Origin: Bos javanicus
Taxonomy: Eukaryota; Chordata; Mammalia; Artiodactyla; Bovidae
Length of the DNA: 64,000 nucleotides
Reading direction: 5' to 3'
Assembly: GCF_032452875.1 (NCBI RefSeq)
Contig: NW_026894296.1
Span: 62,001-126,000, forward strand
Made by a program: the position numbers and the translations under genes
Notes under the pieces: generated by a model
The model's database searches: none
Seen by the model: the letters and a program-made list of their open reading frames with translations, nothing else
Told to the model about the DNA's origin: nothing
Shown: piece after piece, positions 26,603 to 40,938 of the stretch
Numbering within the stretch: position 1 is the stretch's first letter
Layout of the letters: each line of letters opens with the position of its first letter

Positions 26603-27991
26603 CACATGATCAGTGTATGATAGCAAACATGATCAGCGCATGATCAGTCACATGATCAGCGCCATTAAGTCACGTGATCACTACATGATAGTCATGTGAT
26701 CAGTCCATGCTCAGTCACGGTATCAGTGCATGATCAGCCACGTGATCAGTGCATGATCTGTCACATGATTAGTGTATGATCATCCACGTGAACAGTGCAC
26801 GGGCAGTCATGTGATCAGTGCATGATATAGACGTGATCAGTGCATGATCAGTCTCGTGATCAGTGCATGATAGCCACGTGATCAGTGCATGATCAGCCAC
26901 GTGATCAGTGCATGATCAGCACGTGATCAGTGCATGATCAGTCACGTGATCAGTGCATGATCAGCCACGTGATCAGTGCATGATCAGCCACGTGATCAGT
27001 GCATGATCAGTCACGTGATCATGCATGATCAGTCACGTGACCAGTACATGGTAGCTACGTGATCAGTGCATGATCAGCCACGTGAGCAGTGCATGATAGC
27101 CACGTGATCAGTGCATGATCAGTCACGTGATCAGTGCATGATCAGTCACGTGACCAGTGCATGATAGCTGCGTGATCATGGCATGATCAGCCACGTGATC
27201 AGTGCATGATAGCCACGTGATCAGTGCATGATCAGTCACGTGATCAGTGCATGATCAGTCACGTGATCAGTGCATGATCAGCCACGTGATCAGTGCATGA
27301 TCAGCCACGTGATCAGTGCATGATCAGCCACGTGATCAGTGCATGATAGCCACGTGATCAGTGCATGATCAGCCACGTGATCAGTGCATGATCAGTCACG
27401 TGATCAGTGCATGATCAGCCACGTGATCAGTGCATGATCAGCCACGTGATCAGTGCATGATCAGTACGTGATCAGTGCATGATCAGTCACGTGACCAGTG
27501 CATGATAGCTACGTGATCATTGCATGATCAGCCACGTGATCAGTGCATGATAGCCACGTGATCAGTGCATGATAGCCACGTGATCAGTGCATGATCAGTC
27601 ATGTGATAGTGTGTGATCAGCCACGTGATCAGTGCATGATAGCCACGTGATCAGTGCATGACAGCCACGTGATCAGTGCATGAGAGCCACGGATCAGTGC
27701 ATGATCAGTCACGTGATCATGTGTGATCAGCCACGTGATCAGTGCATGATCAGCCACGTGATCAGTGCATGATCAGCCACGTGATCAGTGCATGATCAGT
27801 CACGTGATCAGTGCATGATCAGCCACGTGATCAGTGCATGATAGCCACGTGATCAGTGTATGTCAGCCACGTGATCAGTGCATGATAGCCACGTGATCAG
27901 TGCATGATCAGTCACGTGATCAGTGCATGATCAGTCACGTGATCAGTGTATGATCAGCCACGTGAACAGTGCATGCTCAGTCACGTGATCA

Positions 27992-28228
27992 GGGCCTGCT
28001 GAGCTGCGTGATTACTGTCTGCTCATCTGCTTGACAATTGCCAGCTGAGCTGCACGATTCCTGCCTGTCATCTGCTTGACAATTGCCACCTGTGCTGCGT
28101 AATTCCTGCCTGCTCATCTGCTTGATTATTGCCAGCTGAGCAGCATGATTTCTCAGAGCTGAGTTCCATGATTATAGCCTGCTGACTGATTCGTGCCTAC
28201 TCAGCTCTTTGTTCATTGCCTCCAGAGG
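27992..28228 (+). repeat. Cassette 14, first type B (B1)
   Basis: 237 bp. Type B differs from A by GCCACCTGTGC, GATTTCTCAGAGC, GATTATAGCC, a 4-bp loss giving GACTGATTC, and GTTCATTGCC. This early form (B1) still has TTCGTGCC and CTCTTTG as in type A, so it looks intermediate between A and later B copies. It is followed by the short 23-mer run leading to 29,040. Confidence 0.9.
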
Positions 28229-29664
28229 CACATGATCAGTGTATGATAGCAAACATGATCAGTGCATGATCAGTCACATGATCAGTGCATGATAAGCCAC
28301 GTGATCAGTGCATGATCAGTTATGTGATCAGTGCATGATCAGTCATGTGACAGTACATGGTAGCTGCGTGATCAGTGCATGATCAGCCACGTGATCAGTG
28401 CATGATAGCCACGTGATCAGTGCATGATCAGTCACGTGATCAGTGCATGATCAGTCACGTGATCAGTGCATGATCAGTCACGTGATCAGTGCATGATCAG
28501 TTACGTGATCAGTGCATGATCAGTCACGTGATCAGTGCATGACAGCTACGTGATCAGTGCATGATCAGCCACGTGATCAGTGCATGATAGCCACGTGATC
28601 AGTGCATGATAGCCACGTGATCAGTGCATGATCAGTCACGTGATCAGTGCATGATCAGCCACGTGATCAGTGCATGATAGCCACGTGATCAGTGCATGAT
28701 AGCCACGTGATCAGTGCATGATCAGTCACGTGATCAGTGCATGATCAGTCACGTGATCAGTGCATGATCAGCCACGTGATCAGTGCATGATCAGCCACGT
28801 GATCAGTGCATGATCAATTACGTGATCAGTGCATGATCAGTTACGTGATCAGTGCATGGTAGCTACGTGATCAGTGCATGATCAGCCACGTGATCAGTGC
28901 ATGATAGCTACGTGATCAGTGCATGATAGCCACGTGATCAGTGCATGATCAGCCACGTGATCAGTGCATGAGCCACGTGATCAGTGCATGATCAGTCACG
29001 TGATACATGTGTGATCAGCCACGTGATCAGTGCATGATGAGCCACGTGATCAGTGCAGGATCAATTCGTGATCAGTGCATGATCAGTCACGTGACCAGTA
29101 CATGGTTGCTACGTGATCATTGCATGATCAGCCAGGTGAGCAGAGCATGATAGCCACGTGATCAGTGCATGATCAGTCACGTGATCAGTACATGATCAGT
29201 CACGTGAACAGTGCATGATCATTTACGTGATCTGTGCATGATCAGTCACGTGACCAGTATATGGTAGCTACGTGATCATTCCATGACGAGCCACGTGAGC
29301 AGTGCATGATAGCCACGTGATGTGTGCATGATCAGTTACGTGAGCAGAGTATGATCAGCCACGTGATCAGTGCATAAGTGCCACGTGATCAGTGCATGAT
29401 ATGTCACGTGACAGGTGTGTGATCAGCCACGTGAACAGTGCATGTTCAGCCACGTGATCAGTGCATGATAGCCACGTGATCAGTGCATGATCAGTTACCT
29501 GAGCAGTGTATGATCAGCCACGTGATCAGTGCATGGTCAGACACGTGAACAGTGTATGATCAGCCACGTGATCAGTGCATGATATCCAAGTGATCAGTGC
29601 ATGATCATCACGTGATCAGTGTATGATCAGCCACGTGAACAGTGCATGCTCATTTACGTGATAA

Positions 29665-29905
29665 GGGCCTGCTGAGCTGCGTGATTACTGTCTGCTCATC
29701 TGCTTGACAATTGCCAGCTGAGCTGCACGATTCCTGCCTGTCATCTGCTTGACAATTGCCAGCTGTGCTTCGTAATTCCTGCCTGCTCAGCTGCTTGATT
29801 ATTGCCAGCTGAGCAGCATGATTCCTCACAGCTGAGTTCCATGATTATTGCCTGCTGACTGTTTGATTCGTGCCTACTCAGCTCTTTGTTTATTGCCTCC
29901 AGAGG
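29665..29905 (+). repeat. Cassette 15, type A variant
   Basis: Type A with GTGCTTCGTAATT and CACAGCTGAG in place of GTGCTGCGTAATT and CACACCTGAG. The same pair of changes occurs only in cassette 35, 30 kb away. It is preceded by GATAAGGGCC. Confidence 0.9.
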
Positions 29906-31124
29906 CACATGATCAGTGTATGATAGCAAACATGATCAGCGCATGATCAGTCACATGATCAGAGCCATTAAGTCACGTGATAACTACATGATAGTCATGT
30001 GATCAGTCCATGCTCAGTCACGGTATCAGTGCATGATCAGCCACGTGATCAGTGCATGATCAGTCACGTGATCAGTGCATGATCAGCCACGTGATCAGTG
30101 CATGATCAGTCACGTGATCAGTGCATGGTAGCTACGTGATCAGTGCATGATCAGCCACGTGATCAGTGCATGATAGCCACGTGATCAGTGCATGATCAGT
30201 CACGTGATACGTGTATGATCAGCCACGTGATCAGTGCATGATATCAGTGCATGATCAGCCACGTGATCAGTGCATGATCAGTCACGTGATCAGTACATGG
30301 TAGCTACGTGATCAGTGCATGATCAGCCACGTGATCAGTGCATGATAGCCACGTGATCAGTGCATGATCAGTCACGTGATCATGTGTGATCAGCCACGTG
30401 ATCAGTGCATGATAGCCACGTGATCAGTGCATGATAGCCACGTGATCAGTGCATGATCAGTCACGTGATCAGTGCATGATCAGTCACGTGATCGTGTTGA
30501 TCAGCCACGTGATCAGTGCATGATGAGCCACGTGATCAGTGCATGATCAATTACGTGATCAGTGCATGATCAGTCACGTGACCAGTGCATGGTAGCTACG
30601 TGATCAGTGCATGATCAGCCACGTGATCAGTGCATGATAGCCACGTGATCAGTGCATGACAGTCACGTGATCAGTGCATGATCAGTCACGTGATCAGTGT
30701 GATCAGCCACGTGATCAGTGCATGATAGCCACGTGATCAGTGCATGATCAGCCACGTGATCAGTGCATGATCAGCCACGTGATCAGTGCATGATCAGTCA
30801 CGTGATCAGTGCATGATAGCCACGTGATCAGTGCATGATCAGTCACGTGATCAGTGCATGATCAGTCACGTGATCAGTGCATGATCAGCCACGTGATCAG
30901 TGCATGATCAGTCACGTGATCAGTGCATGATAGCCACGTGATCAGTGCATGATCAGCCACGTGATCAGTGCATGATAGCCACGTGATCAGTGCATGATCA
31001 GTCACGTGATCAGTGTATGATCAGCCACGTGATCAGTGCATGATGCCACGTGATCAGTGCATGATCAGTCACGTGATCAGTGATGATCAGCCACGTGAAC
31101 AGTGCATGCTCAGTCACGTGATAA

Positions 31125-31360
31125 GGGCCTGCTGAGCTGCGTGATTACTGTCTGCTCATCTGCTTGACAATTGCCAGCTGAGCTGCACGATTCCTGCCTG
31201 TCATCTGCTTGACAATTGCCACCTGTGCTGCATAATTCCTGCCTGCTCATCTGCTTGATTATTGCCAGCTGAGCAGCATGATTTCTCACAGCTGAGTTCC
31301 ATGATTATTGCCTGCTGACTGATTCGTGCCTACTCAGCTCTTTGTTCATTGCCTCCAGAC
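31125..31360 (+). repeat. Cassette 16, type B (B1)
   Basis: B1 form with CTGCATAATTCC (a CpG transition) and a 2-bp loss at the end (CCAGACACATG). Preceded by GATAAGGGCC like cassette 15, which suggests that the two duplicated together. Confidence 0.88.
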
Positions 31361-32934
31361 ACATGATCAGTGTATGATACCAAACATGATCAGCACATGA
31401 TCAGTCACATGATCAGTGCATGATAAGCCACGTGATCAGTGCATGATCAGTTACGTGATCAGTGCATGATCAGTCATGTGATCAGTACATGATAGCTGCG
31501 TGATCAGTGCATGATCAGCCACGTGATCAGTGCATGATAGCCACGTGATCAGTGCATGATCAGTCACGTGATCAGTGCATGATCAGTCACGTGATCAGTG
31601 CATGATCAGCCACGTGATCAGTGCATGATCAGTCACGTGATCAGTGCATGATCAGTCACGTGACCAGTACATGGTAGCTATGATCATTGCATGATCAGCC
31701 ACGTGATCAGTGCATGATCAGCCACGTGATCAGTGCATGATCAGTCACGTGATCAGTGCATGATAGCTACGTGATCAGTGCATGATCAGCCACGTGATCA
31801 GTGCATGATAGTCACGTGATCAGTGCATGATCAGCCACGTGATCAGTGCATGATAGCCACGTGATCAGTGCATGATCAGTTACGTGATCAGTGCATGATC
31901 AGCCACGTGATCAGTGCATGATCAGTCACGTGATCAGTGCATGATCAGCCACGTGATCAGTGCATGATCAGCCACGTGATCAGTGCATGATAGCCACGTG
32001 ATCAGTGCATGATCATCACGTGATCAGTGCATGATCAGCCACGTGATCAGTGCATGATCAGCCACGTGATCAGTGCATGATCAGTCACGTGATCAGTGCA
32101 TGATCAGTCACGTGACCAGTACATGGTAGCTACGTGATCATTGCATGATCAGCCACGTGATCAGTGCATGATAGCCACGTGATCAGTGCATGATCAGCCA
32201 CGTGATCAGTGCATGATAGCCACGTGATCAGTGCATGATCAGTCACGTGATCAGTGCATGATCAGCCACGTGATCAGTGCATGATCAGCCACGTGATCAG
32301 TGCATGATAGCCACGTGATCAGTGCATGATCAGTCACGTGATCAGTGCATGATAGCCACGTGATCAGTGCATGATCAGCCACGTGATCAGTGCATGATAG
32401 CCACGTGATCAGTGCATGATCAGCCACGTGATCAGTGCATGATCAGCCACGTGATCAGTGCATGATCAGTCACGTGATCAGTGCATGATCAGCCACGTGA
32501 TCAGTGCATGATCAGCCACGTGATCAGTGCATGATCAATTACGTGATCAGTGCATGATCAGTCACGTGACCAGTACATGGTTGCTACGTGATCATTGCAT
32601 GATCAGCCACGTGATCAGTGCATGATAGCCACGTGATCAGTGCATGATCAGTTACGTGAGCAGTGTATGATCAGCCACGTGATCAGTGCATGAGTGCCAC
32701 GTGATCAGTGCATGATATGTCACGTGACAGTGTGTGATCAGCCACGTGATCAGTGCATGATCAGCCACGTGATCAGTGCATGATCAGCCACGTGATCAGT
32801 GCATGATCAGACACGTGAACAGTGTATGATCAGCCACGTGATCAGTGCATGATATCCACGTGATCAGTGCATGATCATCACGTGATCAGTGCATGATCAG
32901 CCACGTGAACAGTGCATGCTCAGTCACGTGATCA

Positions 32935-33175
32935 GGGCCTGCTGAGCTGCGTGATTACTGTCTGCTCATCTGCTTGACAATTGCCAGCTGAGCTGCACGA
33001 TTCCTGCCTGTCATCTGCTTGACAATTGCCAGCTGTGCTGCGTAATTCCTGCCTGCTCAGCTGCTTGATTATTGCCAGCTGAGCAGCATGATTCCTCACA
33101 CCTGAGTTCCATGATTATTGCCTGCTGACTGTTTGATTCGTGCCTACTCAGCTCTTTGTTTATTGCCTCCAGAGG
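32935..33175 (+). repeat. Cassette 17, type A full length
   Basis: Standard full copy. Its tail is shortened: after the CACGGTATC unit it passes directly into uniform 23-mers near 33,320, without the GATCTGTCAC and GATATAGACG units. Confidence 0.9.
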
Positions 33176-33845
33176 CACATGATCAGTGTATGATAGCAAA
33201 CATGATCAGCGCATGATCAGTCACATGATCAGTGCCATTAAGTCACGTGATCACTACATGATAGTCATGTGATCAGTCCATGCTCAGTCACGGTATCAGT
33301 GCATGATCAGCCACGTGATCAGTGCATGATCAGCCACGTGATCAGTGCATGATAGCCATGTGATCAGTGCATGATCAGTCACGTGATCAGTGCATGATCA
33401 GTCACGTGATCAGTGCATGATCAGCCACGTGATCAGTGCATGATCAGTCACCTGATGGGTGTATGATCAGTCACGTGACCAGTACATGGTAGCTACATGA
33501 TCATTGCATGATCAGCCACGTGAGCAGTGCATGATAGCCACGTGATCAGTGCATGATCAGTCACGTGATCAGTGCATGATCAGTCATGTGATCAGTGCAT
33601 GATCAGGCACGTGATCAGTGCATGATCAGCCACGTGATCAGTGCATGATAGCCACGTGATCAGTGCATGATCAGTCACGTGATCAGTGCATGATCAGTCA
33701 CGTGATCAGTGCATGATCAGCCACGTGATCAGTGCATGATAGCCACGTGATCAGTGCATGATCAGTCACGTGATCAGTGCATGATCAGTCACGTGATCAG
33801 TGTATGATCAGCCACGTGATCAGTGCATGCTCAGTCACGTGATCA

Positions 33846-34082
33846 GGGCCTGCTGAGCTGCGTGATTACTGTCTGCTCATCTGCTTGACAATTGCCAGCT
33901 GAGCTGCACGATTCCTGCCTGTCATCTGCTTGACAATTGCCACCTGTGCTGCGTAATTCCTGCCTGCTCATCTGCTTGATTATTGCCAGCTGAGCAGCAT
34001 GATTTCTCAGAGCTGAGTTCCATGATTATAGCCTGCTGACTGATTCCTGCCTACTCAGCTCTATGTTCATTGCCTCCAGAGG
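33846..34082 (+). repeat. Cassette 18, type B (B2)
   Basis: First B2 form, with GATTCCTGCC and CTCTATGTTC, as in all later B copies from 42 kb on. It lies only about 670 bp after cassette 17, a short interval for this domain. Confidence 0.9.
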
Positions 34083-36246
34083 CACATGATCAGTGTATGA
34101 CACCAAACATGATCAGCACATGATCAGTCACATGATCAGTGCATGATAAGCCACGTGATCAGTGCATGATCAATTATGTGATCAGTGCATGATCAGTCAC
34201 GTGACAGTACATGGTAGCTGCGTGATCAGTGCATGATCAGCCACGTGATCAGTGCATGATAGCCACGTGATCAGTGCATGATCAGTCACGTGATCAGTGC
34301 ATGATCAGTCACGTGATCAGTGCATGATCAGTCACGTGATCAGTGCATGATCAATTACGTGATCAGTGCATGATCAGTCACGTGACCAGTGCATGGCAGC
34401 TACGTGATCATTGCATGATCAGCCACGTGATCAGTGCATGATAGCCACGTGATCAGTGCATGATAGCCACGTGATCAGTGCATGATCAGTCACGTGATCA
34501 GTGCATGATCAGCCACGTGATCAGTGCATGATCAGTTACGTGATCAGTGCATGATCAGCCACGTGATCAGTGCATGATCAGTCACGTGATCAGTGCATGA
34601 TCAGCCACGTGATCAGTGCATGATAGCCACGTGATCAGTGCATGATCATCACGTGATCAGTGCATGATCAGCCACGTGATCAGTGCATGATAGCCACGTG
34701 ATCAGTGCATGATCAGTCACGTGATCAGTGCATGATCAGTCACGTGATCAGTGCATGATCAGCCACGTGATCAGTGCATGATCAGTCACGTGATCAGTGC
34801 ATGATCAGTCACGTGATCAGTGCATGATAGCTACGTGATCAGTGCATGATCAGCCACGTGATCAGTGCATGATCAGTCACGTGATCAGTGCATGATCAGT
34901 CATGTGATCAGTGCATGATCAGGCACGTGATCAGTGCATGATCAGCCACGTGATCAGTGCATGATAGCCACGTGATCAGTGCATGATCAGTCACGTGATC
35001 AGTGCATGATCAGTCACGTGATCAGTGCATGATCAGCCACGTGATCAGTGCATGATCAGCCACGTGATCAGTGCATGATCAGCCACGTGATCAGTGCATG
35101 ATCAGTCACGTGATCAGTGCATGATCATTCACGTGACCAGTACATGGTAGCTACATGATCATTGCATAAGCCACGTGAGCAGTGCATGATAGCCACGTGA
35201 TCAGTGCATGATCAGTCACGTGATCAGTGCATGATCAGTCATGTGACCAGTACATGTAGCTGCGTGATCATCGCATGATCAGCCACGTGATCAGTGCATG
35301 ATAGCCACGTGATCAGTGCATGATCATCACGTGATCAGTGCATGATCAGTCACGTGATCAGTGCATGATCAGCCACGTGATCAGTGCATGATCAGTCACG
35401 TGATCAGTGCATGATCAGCCACGTGATCAGTGCATGATAGCCACGTGATCAGTGCATGATCAGTCACGTGATCAGTGCATGATCAGTCACGTGATCAGTG
35501 CATGATCAGTCACGTGATCAGTGCATGGTACCTGCGTGATCATGCATGATCAGCCACGTGATCAGTGCATGATAGCCACGTGATCAGTGCATGATCAGCC
35601 ACGTGATCAGTGCATGATCAGTCACGTGATCAGTGCATGATCAGCCACGTGATCAGTGCATGATCAGGCACGTGATCAGTGCATGATCAGCCACGTGATC
35701 AGTGCATGATAGCCACGTGATCAGTGCATGATCAGTCACGTGATCAGTGCATGATCAGCCACGTGATCAGTGCATGATCAATTACGTGATCAGTGCATGA
35801 TCAGTCACGTGACCAGTACATGGTAGCTACGTGATCATTGCATGATCAGCCACGTGATCAGTGCATGATAGCCACGTGATCAGTGCATGATCAGTCATGT
35901 GATCAGTGTGTGATCAGCCACGTGATCAGTGCATGATAGCCACGTGATCAGTGCATGATCAGCCACGTGATCAGTGCATGATAGCCACGTGATCAGTGCA
36001 TGATCAGCCACGTGATCAGTGCATGATCAGCCACGTGATCAGTGCATGATCAGCCACGTGATCAGTGCATGATCAGTTACGTGAGCAGTGTATGATCAGC
36101 CACGTGATCAGTGCATGGTCAGACACGTGAACAGTGTATGATCAGCCACGTGATCAGTGCATGATATCCAAGTGATCAGTGCATGATCATCACGTGATCA
36201 GTGTATGATCAGCCACGTGAACAGTGCATGCTCAGTCACGTGATCA

Positions 36247-36487
36247 GGGCCTGCTGAGCTGCGTGATTACTGTCTGCTCATCTGCTTGACAATTGCCAGC
36301 TGAGCTGCACGATTCCTGCCTGTCATCTGCTTGACAATTGCCAGCTGTGCTGCGTAATTCCTGCCTGCTCAGCTGCTTGATTATTGCCAGCTGAGCAGCA
36401 TGATTCCTCACACCTGAGTTCCATGATTATTGCCTGCTGACTGTTTGATTCGTGCCTACTCAGCTCTTTGTTTATTGCCTCCAGAGG
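36247..36487 (+). repeat. Cassette 19, type A full length
   Basis: Standard full copy with complete head and most of the tail, 3,312 bp after cassette 17. Confidence 0.92.
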
Positions 36488-37679
36488 CACATGATCAGTG
36501 TATGATAGCAAACATGATCAGCGCATGATCAGTCACATGATCAGCGCCATTAAGTCACGTGATCACTACATGATAGTCATGTGATCAGTCCATGCTCAGT
36601 CACGGTATCAGTGCATGATCAGCCACGTGATCAGTGCATGATCTGTCACATGATTAGTGTATGATCATCCACGTGATCAGTGCATGGGCAGTCATGTGAT
36701 CAGTGCATGATATAGACGTGATCAGTGCATGATCAGTCTCGTGATCAGTGCATGATCAGCCACGTGATCAGTGCATGATCAGCCACGTGATCAGTGCATG
36801 ATAGCTACGTGATCAGTGCATGATCAGTCACGTGATCAGTGCATGATCAGCCACGTGATCAGTGCATGATCAGCCACGTGATCAGTGCATGATCAGTCAC
36901 GTGATCAGTGCATGATCAGTCACGTGACCAGTACATGGTAGCTACGTGATCAGTGCATGATCAGCCACGTGATCAGTGCATGATAGCCACGTGATCAGTG
37001 CATGATCAGTCACGTGATCAGTGCATGATCAGTCACGTGATCAGTGCATGACAGGCACGTGATCAGTGCATGATCAGCCACGTGATCAGTGCATGATAGC
37101 CACGTGATCAGTGCATGATCAGTCACGTGATCAGTGCATGATCAGTCACGTGATCAGTGCATGATCAGCCACGTGATCAGTGCATGATCAGCCACGTGAT
37201 CAGTGCATGATCAGTCACGTGATCAGTGCATGATCAGTCACGTGATCAGTGCATGATCATTCACGTGACCAGTACATGGTAGCTACATGATCATTGCATG
37301 ATCAGCCACGTGATCAGTGCATGATAGCCACGTGATCAGTGCATGATCAGTCACGTGATCAGTGCATGATCAGTCACGTGATCAGTGCATGGTAGCTGCG
37401 TGATCAGTGCATGATCAGCCACGTGATCAGTGCATGATAGCCACGTGATCAGTGCATGATCAGCCACGTGATCAGTGCATGATCAGTCACGTGATCAGTG
37501 CATGATCAGCCACGTGATCAGTGCATGATCAGGCACGTGATCAGTGTATGTCAGCCACGTGATCAGTGCATGATAGCCACGTGATCAGTGCATGATCAGT
37601 CACGTGATCAGTGCATGATCAGTCACGTGATCAGTGTGTGATCAGCCACGTGAACAGTGCATGCTCAGTCACGTGATCA

Positions 37680-37916
37680 GGGCCTGCTGAGCTGCGTGAT
37701 TACTGTCTGCTCATCTGCTTGACAATTGCCAGCTGAGCTGCACGATTCCTGCCTGTCATCTGCTTGACAATTGCCACCTGTGCTGCGTAATTCCTGCCTG
37801 CTCAGCTACTTGATTATTGCCAGCTGAGCAGCATGATTTCTCAGAGCTGAGTTCCATGATTATAGCCTGCTGACTGATTCGTGCCTACTCAGCTCTTTGT
37901 TCATTGCCTCCAGAGG
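37680..37916 (+). repeat. Cassette 20, type B (B1)
   Basis: B1 form (TTCGTGCC, CTCTTTG) with CAGCTACTTGATT. The TACTTGATT change is carried by later B2 copies, so this copy joins the two B subtypes. Confidence 0.9.
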
Positions 37917-39014
37917 CACATGATCAGTGTATGACACCAAACATGATCAGCACATGATCAGTCACATGATCAATGCATGATAAGCCAGGTGATCAGTGCA
38001 TGATCAATTATGTGATCAGTGCATGATCAGTCATGTGACAGTACATGGTAGCTGCGTGATCAGTGCATGATCAGCCACGTGATCAGTGCATGATAGCCAC
38101 GTGATCAGTGCATGATCAGTCACGTGATCAGTGCATGATCAGTCACGTGATCAGTGCATGATCAGTCACGTGATCAGTGCATGATCAATCACGTGATCAG
38201 TGCATGATCAGTCACGTGACCAGTGCATGGCAGCTACGTGATCATTGCATGATCAGCCACGTGATCAGTGCATGATAGCCACGTGATCAGTGCATGATAG
38301 CCACGTGATCAGTGCATGATCAGTCACGTGATACAGTGTGATCAGCCACGTGATCAGTGCATGATAGCCACGTGATCAGTGCATGATGAGCCACGTGATC
38401 AGTGCATGATCAATTACGTGATCAGTGCATGATCAGTCACGTGACCAGTACATGGTTGCTACGTGATCAGTGCATGATCAGCCACGTGAGCAGTGCATGA
38501 TAGCCACGTGATCAGTGCATGATCAGTCACGTGATCAGTACATGATCAGTCACGTGAACAGTGCATGATCATTTACGTGATCTGTGCATGATCAGTCACG
38601 TGACCAGTATATGGTAGCTACGTGATCATTCCATGACGAGCCACGTGAGCAGTGCATGATAGCCACGTGATGTGTGCATGTTCAGTTACGTGAGCAGAGT
38701 ATGATCAGCCACGTGATCAGTGCATGAGTGCCACGTGATCAGTGCATGATATGTCACGTGACAGGTGTGTGATCAGCCACGTGAACAGTGCATGTTCAGC
38801 CACGTGATCAGTGCATGATAGCCACGTGATCAGTGCATGATCAGTTACGTGAGCAGTGTATGATCAGCCACGTGATCAGTGCATGGTCAGACACGTGAAC
38901 AGTGTATGATCAGCCACGTGATCAGTGCATGATATCCAAGTGATCAGTGCATGATCATCACGTGATCAGTGTATGATCAGCCACGTGAACAGTGCATGCT
39001 CAGTCACGTGATCA

Positions 39015-39210
39015 GGGCCTGCTGAGCTGCGTGATTACTGTCTGCTCATCTGCTTGACAATTGCCAGCTGTGCTGCGTAATTCCTGCCTGCTCAGCTGCT
39101 TGATTATTGCCAGCTGAGCAGCATGATTCCTCACACCTGAGTTCCATGATTATTGCCTGCTGACTGTTTGATTCGTGCCTACTCAGCTCTTTTTTTATTG
39201 CCTCCAGAGG
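39015..39210 (+). repeat. Cassette 21, type A short form with T-run
   Basis: Has the 45-bp loss and a change of G to T giving a run of seven T near 39,190. The same combination recurs in cassettes 24 and 25, defining a sub-lineage. Confidence 0.91.
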
Positions 39211-40697
39211 CACATGATCAGTGTATGATAGCAAACATGATCAGCGCATGATCAGTCACATGATCAGCGCCATTAAGTCACGTGATCACTACATGATAGT
39301 CATGTGATCAGTCCATGCTCAGTCACGGTATCAGTGCATGATCAGCCACGTGATCAGTGCATGATCTGTCACATGATTAGTGTATGATCATCCACGTGAT
39401 CAGTGCATGGGCAGTCATGTGATCAGTGCATGATATAGACGTGATCAGTGCATGATCAGTCTCGTGATCAGTGCATGATCAGCCACGTGATCAGTGCATG
39501 ATCAGCCACGTGATCAGTGCATGATAGCCACGTGATCAGTGCATGATCAGTCACGTGATCAGTGCATGATCAGCCACGTGATCAGTGCATGATCAGCCAC
39601 GTGATCAGTGCATGATCAGTCACGTGATCAGTGCATGATCAGTCACGTGACCAGTACATGGTAGCTACGTGATCATTGCATGATCAGCCACGTGATAGTG
39701 CATGATAGCCACGTGATCAGTGCATGATCAGTCACGTGATCAGTGCATGATCAGTCACGTGATCAGTGCATGATCAGGCACGTGATCAGTGCATGATCAG
39801 CCACGTGATCAGTGCATGATAGCCACGTGATCAGTGCATGATCAGTCACGTGATCAGTGCATGATCAGTCACGTGATCAGTGCATGATCAGCCACGTGAT
39901 CAGTGCATGATCAGCCACGTGATCAGTGCATGATCAATCACGTGATCAGTGCATGATCAGTCACGTGATCAGTGTATGATCATTCACGTGACCAGTACAT
40001 GGTAGCTACATGATCAGTGCATGATCAGCCACGTGATCAGTGCATGATAGCCACGTGATCAGTGCATGATCAGTCACGTGATCAGTGCATGATCAGTCAC
40101 GTGACCAGTACATGGTAGCTGCGTGATCATGCATGATCAGCCACGTGATCAGTGCATGATAGCCACGTGATCAGTGCATGATCAGTCACGTGATCAGTGC
40201 ATGATCAGTCACGTGATCAGTGCATGATCAGCCACGTGATCAGTGCATGATCAGGCACGTGATCAGTGCATGATCAGCCACGTGATCAGTGCATGATAGC
40301 CACGTGATCAGTGCATGATCAGTCACGTGATCAGTGCATGATCAGTCACGTGATACGTGTGTGATCAGCCACGTGATCAGTGCATGATAGCCACGTGATC
40401 AGTGCATGATCAGCCACGTGATCAGTGCATGATAGCCACGTGATCAGTGCATGATCAGCCACGTGATCAGTGCATGATCAGCCACGTGATCAGTGCATGT
40501 CCAGCCACGTGATCAGTGCATGATCAGTTACGTGAGCAGTGTATGATCAGCCACGTGATCAGTGCATGGTCAGACACGTGAACAGTGTATGATCAGCCAC
40601 GTGATCAGTGCATGATATCCAAGTGATCAGTGCATGATCATCACGTGATCAGTGTATGATGAGCCACGTGAACAGTGCATGCTCAGTCACGTGATCA

Positions 40698-40938
40698 GGG
40701 CCTGCTGAGCTGCGTGATTACTGTCTGCTCATCTGCTTGACAATTGCCAGCTGAGCTGCACGATTCCTGCCTGTCATCTGCTTGACACTTGCCAGCTGTG
40801 CTGCGTAATTCCTGCCTGCTCAGCTGCTTGATTATTGCCAGCTGAGCAGCATGATTCTTCACACCTGAGTTCCATGATTATTGCCTGCTGACTGTTTGAT
40901 TCGTGCCTACTCAGCTGTTTGTTTATTGCCTCCAGAGG
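40698..40938 (+). repeat. Cassette 22, type A variant
   Basis: Full length with GACACTTGCC, GATTCTTCACACC and CAGCTGTTTG. The GATTCTTCAC change is shared with cassette 27. It is the last cassette before divergence rises near 41.2 kb. Confidence 0.91.
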
